Below, piece by piece: positions 54,912 through 64,000 of a DNA stretch of 64,000 nucleotides (position 1 is its first letter; each line of letters begins with the position of its first letter). Both the position numbers and the translations under genes were made by a program. Source of the stretch: Polyodon spathula (Eukaryota; Chordata; Actinopteri; Acipenseriformes; Polyodontidae). The notes under the pieces are model-generated. The model did not search any database. It was not told the DNA's origin and saw nothing but the letters and a program-made list of their open reading frames with translations. Location of the stretch: the NCBI RefSeq assembly GCF_017654505.1, contig NC_054545.1:14969547-15033546 (forward strand), read 5' to 3'.

Positions 54912-56904
54912 GGGTGCGTTCACGATACTTCTTTGCCGGCTAGATTGCAGACGGGATTTGTGCCTGACGTCACTGGACTATGCAGATGATGCTTGGCCAG
55001 TTTTGGGAGATTTCCCAGGCAGCAGCAGAGCAGACGGAGCAAACATGTGACGTCAGTAGACTTTGTTGAATTTTCTGAATTCTGATAGCAGAAGAGTTAT
55101 TAAGCAATTGGACCATTTATAATGACAAATCAAATAAGGGACAGTCCAATAAAAGAAAATAAACATATTAAATATACTTTCAAATATGCATTTTATAAAT
55201 CAACAGATTCACGAACACTATACATGTCTTGATTGATTTATTTTATATATATAAAAATACACACACACATATTGATATATTAAATGTAACTATAGCAATG
55301 CACCTTGCTTACACCTGCCAGTTGTTTGGGAAATTAATGTCAGAGTTATTTCAGTAACTTCAAGATTGTTTAAGATATGTCGTTGTCATTCGCAATACAA
55401 TAGTTGTAACTTATACAAGCTTCTTTTCTGTGTTCTTCACACCCCCATCCAGGTGGCAGTACAAGTTCTCCAATAGCTGCATGTCGTTCGCTACACTCCT
55501 CTTGCACTTGGTAGAACTCTCCATTGCTTTGAAGTCGGGTCTGCTCCAGCGCTGTGTTCCAATCCAAAACAAAACCTCACCCCCTACGCTCTACTCCCTT
55601 CAAAGTGATCACTTCTGGAAGTGGTCACTTTGAAGGGAAGTAGGGCGTAGGGGGCGCAAAAGTGATTCAATGGGAACACACTTCAGCGTCATCACTCACA
55701 GCCAGGGAAAGGCGTCGTCCGAAGTGCAATGTTGGAAACTCAGGAGGGGATTGACAGATGTTTGTGTGTGTAAAATATTCTACTCTTTTAAATATTGTTA
55801 TGCTTATAGTAGCTATTCATAATAAAGCAATAATAAATAATTAGTTTCTAGTGTTGTCATTATATGAGTGTGTGTGTGTGGGGGGGTTATTAGCACAATT
55901 ACAATCAAAATATTGGTAGCAAGTTACATTTTGAGCACCAAGACTGAGAGGAGAAGAGAGAATTCAAATGGAAACACTTGTTGCAGCCGCAATAGCCACC
56001 TATATTTTTTGTATTAATTAATGGCCAACGGAGGATCGGGTCTGCAATCCACAGGCAAGCTTGGAAATGTTCCTCTTGCCAGTGAGCATGCTGTTTTTCT
56101 AACTTCGAACTCTAATAAAGAGTTAGGTTTTCTCATCTGACCCTGTAATAATTAAGGTAAATGAGCTGAAAAAAAAGCTGTTTCACTGGAATAAATAAGC
56201 CATCTAGCAGTACAAATAGCTACAGAACAACATAGCTTGCTATTTGTTTTTTTTATTGACAATATCAAGCTAGGCCAACGCAATAACGCAAAAAAGTCGT
56301 CTCGATCATTAATTTTATTCAATGATCTATCTATTGGGAACACGTATAAGAATCACATGAGTTATTTATCACAAGAAGCATTATAATATTGCTATGTTAT
56401 ATGTTTGGATAGAAGCGACAGCCAAATAAATTAATAATACATTAATAAGTACTAATAATTGCTAATTACATTTGTACACAAACTCCATCTTGTCCATCTC
56501 CGGTTTCATTTTTTGCGCTGTGTCTTTAAAACACAAAGCTTAATGGGATTGACGCAATGCTTGCCGGGTTATGAAGAGAGAGTCTCTTCCGCAGAAGTGT
56601 ACGGTGTTTGCAGCCCACTTGAAGGGCCCTTCGGAAGGAGTAGTTTATGTTCACTACAAATGTGAACACCCCTTAAGATGGCCGCCATCCACCTCTGCCC
56701 TTTGAAGTGCACTTCGTAGGGCGCATTTTCGTGGATTGGAACACAACCCCTGTTAGAGTCTGTGCCGGATGCGTGACCTCTGTTGTCAGATCCAGCTGAG
56801 GTCACGAGATTTGCTGAATTTGGACATGTTATACATGCAGACCAGTGTCATTTAACGTAGGACCTGCGCAGACTCTCAAATGTCTGTGTAACATGAATGC
56901 ACCC
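54912..56904. mobile_element. Non-autonomous DNA transposon (about 2 kb) nested in DIRS
   Basis: Ends GGGTGCGTTCACGATAC and the complement of GGGTGCATTCATGTTAC agree at 14 of 17 positions and are flanked by TAT on both sides (54909-54911, 56905-56907), as a 3-bp target duplication would give. No transposase frame. A 3-bp duplication fits PIF/Harbinger-type elements, but this is not proof. Confidence 0.5.
55553..55680. repeat. 128-bp foldback (hairpin) element
   Basis: The left arm (TGTGTTCCAATCCAAAAC... CCCTACGCTCTACTCCCTTC) pairs with the right arm (complement TGTGTTCCCATTGAATCAC... CCCTACGCCCTACTTCCCTTC). The arms are about 63 bp and meet at GTGATCACTTCTGGAAGTGG. A further inverted TGTGTTCCAATCCA lies at 56732-56745, so the foldback may be one end of a longer element. 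Confidence 0.65.
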
Positions 56905-57907
56905 TATGTGCAACGCGTACCATGCAGCACCGTGCGTACCGCACTTGCGTAGTAGTAGTGGCATCAAGCATCTTGTGCACCACGGGCGTACCGAACACTG
57001 CACACACCAAATACCATGTGCCGCTGATTGTGCACTACCGCCAAGGCGTTGGACAGCTTACACGAAGCATCTGTGTATCGAGATAAAAATATCACGGGCT
57101 ATGCGTGTGCCGTGGTACCTGCTAGCAATGTGCCTGCTCTAACCACGTGGTCAACACACACACACTTGGTCAGCGCCTACAGTGTACCGGGGGGGGACGC
57201 AGGGCTAAAGCTGTGATGGGCGAGTTTAAGCAGACAGTAAAACATGGTAGAATGATAGTAACGGGAGAGAGAGCACACTGTGTTTACAAGGCCTGAGGTG
57301 AGCAGGCCTGCACGCCAGCAGGGTCTACTCAACAGTGGGGATGTGGCAAGGCCTAGCCCCGTGGAGGAGAGTGCAGCTGGATGGGTCACGCGGCAGCAGG
57401 GATACAGCAAAGTCTAGCCCCGAGGAGGCCACATGTACTCTCTGGAAGAGAAGACAATCATTCGCGAATGACTGCACAGGCAGTCGTTCACGTACGACAG
57501 ACAGATATAAAGAGCGCCCTACCACACAGCGGGAAGGCCGCTGAAAGACAGAAAGGCAAAAAAGGGCTCTGTCGTCTAAGTCGTTGATTCCAAGAAAGCA
57601 GCAAGCAAGAATGCAAGGGAAATACAACCGACTCGTGAAGCTCTTTTCTATCAACACGCTCAACACAAAGGTCTTACCTTACCACCTTGAGCGGGAAAAA
57701 GAGGAGGCTCTGCCTGTGAGTGACGGTTTTATTCCCTTGGTGGGCGGGACCGAGTGCGTCATCCTAGGATGGGGCCTGTGCAGCTCTGGTATAGGCAGCT
57801 CAGCAACACCTACCCCAGGGCAGAAATATCCCAAACCTAATGTAGTGGTGGTCATCTTCGAATTGAAAGGGAACTGAACTGATTTTTGCAGCAAGAGCTG
57901 CAGCTTT

Positions 57908-57909
<2 letters not shown>

Positions 57910-57982
<73 letters not shown>
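57910..57982. repeat. (AT)n microsatellite
   Basis: Alternating AT run just outside the right end of the DIRS element. A tetranucleotide (AAAT)n lies at 58,371-58,400. Confidence 0.9.
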
Positions 57983-57985
<3 letters not shown>

Positions 57986-58483
57986 GCGTTACGTCGAATT
58001 TTACACAAATACATACCGGGACCCATGCAAAAGTGGGGCAGTAGTACTTAACTATTGTAGACCCGCGGTATGTTTGATTGTATATTCCGCTTATTATACA
58101 TTTACGGATAGGGGGAGGATGATCATATCTACTGGTTAGACATGTGTTACGCCATTAGGGCAGTGCTAGTCTACTATTACATGAAATGCAATTTTCAATT
58201 ATGAATACGGTAAACAAAAGAGAATATCCTACAGACCAAGTATTGTATTATACACAACGATGACATCGACTGCAAGCTACGTATGTCAAACTTCTTTGCA
58301 CAAAAATGCGTATCAACATTTATAACTTGTATTTCCAAATTTCATATTGCTATTTCGGTGCTGTATGAAAATAAATAAATAAATAAATAAATAAATAAAC
58401 ACTTCCACCGGTCGAGCTAGTAAACAAAAGTCAGGCAAGTAAGTTAAAGTTTGAGCGCTATCAATTTAAAAGTTCCCACTTAC

Positions 58484-58610
58484 CTGTTACAATATTCAGA
58501 CAATGTATGTTTTATGTGTCTTTTTCCAAATAATACACACTGTTAGTAATTCTTTTACTTGGCATTATCCTCCAGATATATCTATTTTTTTTTTTTTTTA
58601 ATTTAACCGC
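58484..58610 (-). promoter_or_regulatory. KNL1: KNL1 5' UTR exon (approximate)
   Basis: A strong donor (AACAG|GTAAGT on the minus strand, GT at 58482-58483) lies just inside the GC-richer promoter block. It is the natural partner for the acceptor at 52237, giving a roughly 6.2-kb first intron. The upstream end of the exon is not visible. Confidence 0.5.
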
Positions 58611-58790
58611 CTTGCCAAACGCATGCGCAGTCACTGCTGTCACCACCAGTTCCACTCCCAGCAAGCGGTTAAAGGAAGTGACATTTACATTTTCAAGCGG
58701 GTTTCAATATTCATGACGTAGAGGTTTGGGTGGTGCAATTTTTCAAACTTCAGAGCGGGTGTTGGAGATTGTCCTGCAGCAGAATAAACA
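58600..58790. promoter_or_regulatory. Putative bidirectional promoter, KNL1 and divergent gene
   Basis: Within a locally GC-richer block lie ACGCATGCGCAG (NRF1-like, about 58,619-58,630), CAAGCGGG (E2F-like, about 58,694), ATGACGTAG (CRE-like, about 58,712) and TTTCAAAC (a CHR-like TTTGAA on the other strand, about 58,741). Such combinations are common at divergent cell-cycle promoters. Site calls are by eye. Confidence 0.5.
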
Positions 58791-59417
58791 AAGAGGTTTG
58801 AGTCTAATATGTTATGTTTAAGACTTTTTTTTTTTTTTTTTTTTTTTTTACGAATATGTCACTGCAGCTTGATTAATAGCGCACTCATGGTAGTTTTCTG
58901 TTGTTACACCGGTGGTTTTATCGGTGTAATAGTCTCGCTGTTGTTATACCTGTGTTTGGCAAAATAACTTCGCTGTACAGGTTGTTAATGTTTGGAGTTC
59001 CAGCCTCGTTATCAACTGTGCGCTAGTGCATGAAATGGTAAAAACAGTTCAATAACTTGTTCTAAAAAATAACACCGGAAATTAATACAAATATTAGTGA
59101 GTGACTAGCAAGTATAATCAGAATTAACAAGAGGTTGATACTGAATTATTGTCCCTCTTATGTTGAATATTTTAAAGGTTCTTGTATCTTTCTTGTACTT
59201 CAGTTTGTGGTAGTGGAGAATGGTCATCACTTTGTGTTAATTATTTCTAAATTATTAAGAGGGAAAAAAAATCCTTGATTAATTGAAAATATACAGTTAG
59301 TGGGTACAAATTCAGAAGTGGTAAAAGGCATGTCACACACTTCAAATGTAGGTTGTTTAATGACAAAATCAGCTGTAGAAACTAATTCTATTCTGTATCT
59401 TTTCAGGTATCAAATTC

Positions 59418-60789
59418 ATGGAACAAGGAGACATGCTGACCTCAAAACTTCCATTGTATCAAGGCTTGAAAGATAATTTGGGCAACAGACTCCCTGATGC
59501 AGGTAAACTGTTTATTAAAAGTAATAAGTGCATTGCAGATGTATGAAACTTTTGTGTCAACAGTACATTAATACATACTTCTTGGAAGTTTATGCAATGA
59601 TCTTGTGTTGGAATTCAGTGCAGTTTTCTGTTTCTGATTTTTGACAACAAAATCAGTATTCATTTTATTTTTTATTAGTTGATAAACACATGCAACTACA
59701 TATTTTTGTTGTAGAAAGGCACAGAGATTCAGAAGAGGTTTTAAGAATTTTATTTAGAAAAAAATCTTGATTGTTCTTGGGGTTTGGTGGCATCATTGTA
59801 TTCAGCGGGCCGGGTACCATCATATTTATATTTCCATGGGATTTCTTGACTTCTGCCTTGTTTTCACAAGGTGGCTTGCTCAGCCCCTATGCCCTTTGTG
59901 TCCGCGCCTGCCTTTTTACACACCCCCAGTCCTGAGCTCATTCGCTTCCAGCTCTGGGTCAAGCGGATAGGCTTTGAAATCAAGGCAAGGCCACCAGAGG
60001 ATAGGTGTCTGGCTGTTACATTCTAGGTTTCTGTAAGCGCTTTTAATACATAAATGTTTCAAAGGGTAGAGAAAAAGATTACTTTTGATAGTTTATTTTA
60101 AGAGAGACAATTACATTTTTTTATCCATAAATGTAGTTAATTTTTACAAATGTGTATAGAAAAAACTTTGAGGTGCTGATGAGTGTACCAAACTACTAAT
60201 ATGTTTATCAAATAAATAAATAAATAAATAAATATAAGTAATGTCGGAATAGAAGGCTAATTAAACCACGCCGTGCCAGACACGCAACAGGCTGAAGCAA
60301 GCTTCTGGAAACAATCAGTCCACACAGTTCTGCATTAGTGTGTGTGCTGCAATTGTAATAATTTCTCCTGGCTTTTATGTGATACAACCACTTAAGTTTG
60401 GGAGTAAGGGGGTAAAAAGCATTAAGGCCAAAAGTATAACATAAATATCTGTTTACATTCCCCAGAAGGCAGTTTTAGCTGCAGGAACAAAAGTTTTCCT
60501 ATAGAAGTAGGCTTAATAGACCTTCAGCAGTAGGGGGTTTTGAATGACATTTTAAGGAACATGTTATCCACAAAAACCTTCAGAGCTTATATTTTCAAAA
60601 AAGGATTTTATTATAATCTTGCACATTTTTTTATTTTTCTTTTTAAGCTTCCAAACCTATGGACAATGGAAAGAAGACCTTTCTTCCCAAGCTTGAGCTC
60701 AATAAAGAACTACCTGTTCTTTTCAATTTTGCTTCTAAAAGTCAAAATGGTGCAGTATTCAAAGCACAGAATACAGCTGCCAACCAAAG
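59418..60789 (+). CDS. 5' exons of an unidentified protein-coding gene divergent from KNL1
   Basis: Exon 59407-59502 (acceptor TTTCAG, donor GCAG|GTAAAC) has ATG at 59418 and encodes MEQGDMLTSKLPLYQGLKDN and a short remainder. It leaves one base. The exon 60648-60789 (acceptor TTTTAAG, donor CAAAG|GTAAAT) starts with the two bases needed and stays open for 46 codons, including KKTFLPKLELNKELPVLFNF. Phase agreement and good splice sites support a real gene. I do not recognise the protein; composition suggests a low-complexity N-terminus. A 5' UTR exon probably starts near 58,740. The rest lies beyond the window, past the Penelope and Tc1 insertions. Confidence 0.6.
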
Positions 60790-60977
60790 GTAAATAGAGA
60801 TGTTAATGTATTTACTATATATGTGCGCAGTGCTTGCAAATACAAAGGACATTTAAGTCATACCTAGTAAGCCAATATATTTGCAAAAGTACCCCTTGCT
60901 TCAAGAATACACTACAAAAGCTCAAGCATCCATAAAGCATAATTCAGAACTAGAAACACGAAGCTTCTATATAATAT

Positions 60978-60982
60978 ATATA

Positions 60983-61045
<63 letters not shown>
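60978..61045. repeat. (AT)n microsatellite at the 3' end of a Penelope-like element
   Basis: Alternating AT run directly abutting AAGCTCAAAGAGCCAGCTGC, where the Penelope-like sequence begins. Confidence 0.85.
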
Positions 61046-61047
<2 letters not shown>

Positions 61048-62812
61048 CTCAAAGAGCCAGCTGCCCAACGTTTCGATATGTTGTACATATCTTTTTCAAG
61101 GGAGCCTGTGTTTGAATCAAAACATTGGAGGTATTTATAGGTGTTTGACGGCATGACAACCAACTTTTGTTGTTGTTTATATTCAAATCCATGATTTATT
61201 CTTACATGATGTAATGGTGTTCTATATGTGACATCGCTTTTACTTATATATTTAAATCTATATTCTAATTAACATTATTTTATATAAACTTACATTTATA
61301 TTATCATGTAATGTTGGCTCTGAGGATCAGCCTTGATATGGTCTCCCCAGCGCATCAGCATGTACAACTTTTGAATTAATTTTGTTTAATTATTTTTAAC
61401 TTTTATATATTTATTGGAATTAATTAGTTCATTCTTTTCTGTTGAGTCCCGCTGGCATAATTGTGTTCAGTTTATTTATCCATTTACTTTCTTTTATTCT
61501 TCTATATGTCGCATTGTCTAATTTTAGCTGTTCTAATACTACAAACTTTACATCATTTATGTCATGTCCTTGACTGGTGAAGTGCTGTACTATTGGTTCA
61601 TTCATTTTTTTTTATTTCTAATTAATGAAAGGTGGTTCTGAATTTTTATATAAAGTTGTTCCAGTCTCTCCAACATATTATTTAATCACATTTTTCACAG
61701 GCTATTCCATAAATAACAATGCTATTTATACAGTAGGTATTAGTTTTTAGTGGATATGTGGTGTTCTTATGTTTAATTATATTTCTACTTTTGTCTATGT
61801 ATTTACAAACTTTACATGTACTAGTGCAAGTATTTGTAGAACCTATTCTGTCAATTATTCTTTTATGTTTACTGTGAACTAGAATATCACCTAAATTAGC
61901 TTCTCTTGAATTCTACAACTGGGGCCTTAAGAAACACTTTTTTCAATTTTTCTGAATTATGTAGAATACGCAAGTGTTTCCAAACTATCTTAGAAATATT
62001 GGGCAAAAGTTTAGAGTATGTCATTACTAATGGGACTCTCTTGACCTTTTTATCTCTATTTTTATAATCTAGTAGATCATCTCTTTTTAGTTTATCCACT
62101 TTTCTTAACTCTGTCTCTATAATTCTTTCTTTGTATCCTCTTTTTTTAAGATTTGTTTTTAATACATGTCTTTGTTTTACATAGTCACTTTCTTTAGAGC
62201 ATATTCTTTGTATTCTTATTCCTAGCCCCTTTGCGATTGCCCTTTTAGTGTGTATTGGATGTGCAGAGGACATGTGTAAATACTGGTGCATGTCAGTAGA
62301 TTTATAGAAGAGATCAGTCTCAATTGAACCTTCTTCAAGTTTTACTACGGTATCTAAAAATTATATTTCTTTTCTTGTCCATCGAAGGTCCACCTTAATA
62401 TTACTGTGTATTTCGTTTGCCATTTTATGAAACTGAAAAAGAGATTCTTCTCCATGTGTCCAAACCCCAAAAATATCATCTACAAACCGAAATGTATTCT
62501 AAAGGTTCTCTTTCTGATTTTCTAAGTAATTGTTCTTCCCATTTCCCCATGTATGTACTGGCAAAATGCATTCCTAATTTAGATCCTGTTGCTGTACCAT
62601 TGTTTTGTTTGTAATTTTTATCAACAAATGTAAAATAACTGTTTTCTAAAACTACATTGAGCATGTTCAGCAGCTGTGGGTATTGATTTATCTAGAATAT
62701 TATCTAGTGCTTTTTGACAAGCTTCTAAAGTTTCTTTACGAGGGACACTTGGATACAAGGATTTTACATCCATGCAAAATATAATAGTATTCTCTGGAAG
62801 GTTGTATATATA
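61046..62812 (-). mobile_element. Penelope-like element, 5'-truncated, decayed
   Basis: Minus-strand fragments belong to a Penelope-type polyprotein: FCMDVKSLYPSVPRKETLEA (RT motif A region, about 62,740-62,790), YFTFVDKNYKQNNGTATGSK (later RT motif, about 62,580-62,640), a basic linker frame at 61,896-62,291, and a GIY-YIG-like start YVGETGTTLY near 61,680. The 3' part includes CCCAACGTTTCGATATG, similar to Penelope terminal sequence in fish. Sequence upstream of RT motif A is absent; the element stops at TATATATACACACAC where a Tc1 end begins. Confidence 0.8.
61896..62664 (-). pseudogene. Penelope-like reverse transcriptase remnants
   Basis: Two frames carry recognisable RT text: one with TATGSKLGMHFASTYMGKWE (the GTxMGxxxAPxYAN-type block), another, 131 codons long, with HTKRAIAKGLGIRIQRICS and LLDYKNRDKKVKRVPLVMTY, the post-RT region. 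A frameshift and stops lie between, so the enzyme cannot be made. Confidence 0.75.
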
Positions 62813-62820
62813 TACACACA

Positions 62821-64000
62821 CACTACCAGTCAAAAGTTTTATACCTGCTTGAAACCAGGTTTTTTTCATGATTATCTATGCTTTTAACTGTATAAACTTG
62901 TCTATAAACACTTAATATTTCATTGCTGATAATCATAAGTGAATTGCGTACAAAAATTAAATTTGTAAATGAAAATGTAAATCTTCTCAATTTCAATGAA
63001 ATGGTCACCCAAAGCAAGGGGATTTCAGTCTGAAGCTCAGTCAGTTAAGTCTGAAATGTGTATAACACGGTGTTAGAACACTGGCCTAAGTAAAAAAGTG
63101 TCTTTGTTAGATGTTCTCTAAGTTAACTAGCATGTTACTTAATTAACCTTTTATCACCAATTATTGTTAACAGGTGATATATAGGTAGCATAGGCACAAG
63201 GTTGTCATTCCTGAATGTAAGGGAGCAGAAAATGGCAAAATACGCTCAGTTAAGCAAAGAAGAAAGACAGTCTGTAATTACTTTAAGAAATGAAGGTCAA
63301 TCTTTAAGACAAATCACAAGAACTTTGCAAGGGTCTGTAACTGTTGTGGCCAAGACCATCAAACGATTTTAAGAAACTGGCACTCATGAAGACCGAACAA
63401 GGTCAGGCAGGCCAAGGGTGACCTCAGAATCAGAGAACAAGTCAATTAGTCACAAGTCTGCGAAACCGGCAATTAACTGCTCCTGAAATACAAGCTCAGC
63501 TAAATGCTACTAGAAGTACAGATGTTTCAACATCAACTGTTCAGAGGAGATTGCGTGAAGCTGGCCTAACTGGAAGAATTGCTGCAAAGAAACCATTGTT
63601 AAGAGTGCAGAATAAGAGGAAGAGACTTGCCTTGGCCAAAAAACACAGAAACTGGACGTTTGAGGAGTGGAAGTCTGTCTTATGGACCGATGAGTTAATA
63701 TTTGAAATATTTGGGTCCAACCGCCGAGCATTTTTAAGACCCAGAGAGGGTGAGCTCGTGAGTTCTGCATGTGTGGTTCCCACTGTCAAGCATGGAGGAG
63801 GCAGTGTCATGGTCTGGGGTTGCTTTGCTGGTGACAGAGTTGGTGATCTTTACCAAGTCCATGGCAAGCTCAACCAGCATGGCTATCATAGCATACTTCA
63901 GAGGTATGCCATTCCATCAGGATTAAAGAAGGAAAGTGAAGGACAACTCAGTCTAATGACCTGGCCTGCCCAGTCTCCAGACCTAAATCCCATAGAAATT
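62821..64000 (+). mobile_element. Second Tc1-like element, decayed, cut by the window edge
   Basis: It starts near CACTACCAGTCAAAAGTTTT, a Tc1-type inverted end, and carries a broken transposase gene from 63,232. The right end is outside the window. Confidence 0.75.
63232..64000 (+). pseudogene. Tc1 transposase pseudogene
   Basis: The frame opens MAKYAQLSKEERQSVITLRN and meets a stop after about 46 codons. Later conserved pieces appear in shifted frames: RIAAKKPLL, the SVLWTDELIFEIFGSN block (first catalytic aspartate), GGGSVMVWGCFAG, and finally WPAQSPDLNPIE at the window edge. The segment with the second catalytic aspartate (DNDPKH-like) is deleted between about 63,910 and 63,950, so this copy is dead regardless of the stops. 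Confidence 0.8.

Larger units (their letters stand above)
52614..57880 (-). mobile_element. DIRS-like retrotransposon, partial, with nested insertions
   Basis: The ends are inverted repeats. 52,650-52,795 (ACGACCACCACTACATTAGG; CCTAGGATGATGCACTTTGT; GGGAATAAAACCGTCAC) matches the complement of 57,720-57,870. Near the left end, TTACTTACCGTAACCCTGGT (52,617) is complementary to ACCAGGGTTACGGTAAGTAA (52,869-52,888), like the internal complementary region of DIRS elements. Minus-strand frames encode RNase H-like and tyrosine-recombinase segments rather than an integrase. The reverse transcriptase expected between them and the right end is missing, replaced by DNA transposons at about 54,700-56,904. 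It occupies KNL1 intron 1 in the gene's own orientation. Confidence 0.8.

Noticed and set aside
56897..57587. Several overlapping frames in GC-rich sequence right of the nested transposons
   Set aside because: They lie in the terminal non-coding part of the DIRS element and show no RT or gag-like motif that I could identify.
59767..59970. 67-codon plus-strand frame in the intron of the divergent gene
   Set aside because: Locally GC-rich but without splice sites that fit the phases of the exons on each side; origin unknown.

Overview
The window is vertebrate nuclear DNA from a ray-finned fish: AT-rich, intron-rich, and loaded with Tc1, DIRS, piggyBac, hAT-like, Penelope and tRNA-SINE repeats. 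Some repeats resemble ones I associate with sturgeons and paddlefish (non-teleost fishes). That lineage guess is inference and only moderately secure.

Layout. (1) 1,491-20,400, minus strand: a complete RAD51 recombinase gene. Nine coding exons join without a frame break into about 341 residues, preceded by a 5' UTR exon. (2) 20,420-26,880: intergenic DNA with one nearly complete Tc1 transposon (22,541-24,163) whose 339-residue transposase frame is open. (3) 27,146-58,600, minus strand: KNL1 (CASC5), the outer-kinetochore scaffold, in about 27 coding exons plus a 5' UTR exon. The N-terminal exons carry the SILK and RVSF PP1-docking motifs. A 6.2-kb exon holds a large MELT array, and the 3' exons encode the coiled coil and RWD domain. 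(4) 58,600-60,789, plus strand: the first exons of an unidentified gene that shares a roughly 250-bp promoter region with KNL1. (5) 61,050-64,000: a 5'-truncated Penelope-like element and a decayed Tc1 that runs off the window.

RAD51 next to KNL1 matches the gene order on human 15q15. Both genes act in dividing cells: RAD51 in homologous recombination, and KNL1 in spindle-checkpoint signalling and kinetochore-microtubule attachment.

The most interesting signals are inside KNL1. Its MELT array contains a young 510-bp (170-residue) higher-order repeat built of three unit types, in which the secondary SHT motif has become CHT or SQT. One stretch (about 42,236-42,705) is scrambled and breaks the frame, so it is either an assembly error or a damaged allele. 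A three-exon block upstream (exons at 49,317, 48,109 and 47,179) has been tandemly duplicated. One copied 38-nt exon is now phase-incompatible and would have to be skipped. KNL1 intron 1 hosts a DIRS element that has lost its reverse transcriptase and been invaded by nested DNA transposons. Another notable structure is a perfect 88-bp inverted copy of RAD51 intron sequence lodged inside a SINE, as expected of a template-switch event.
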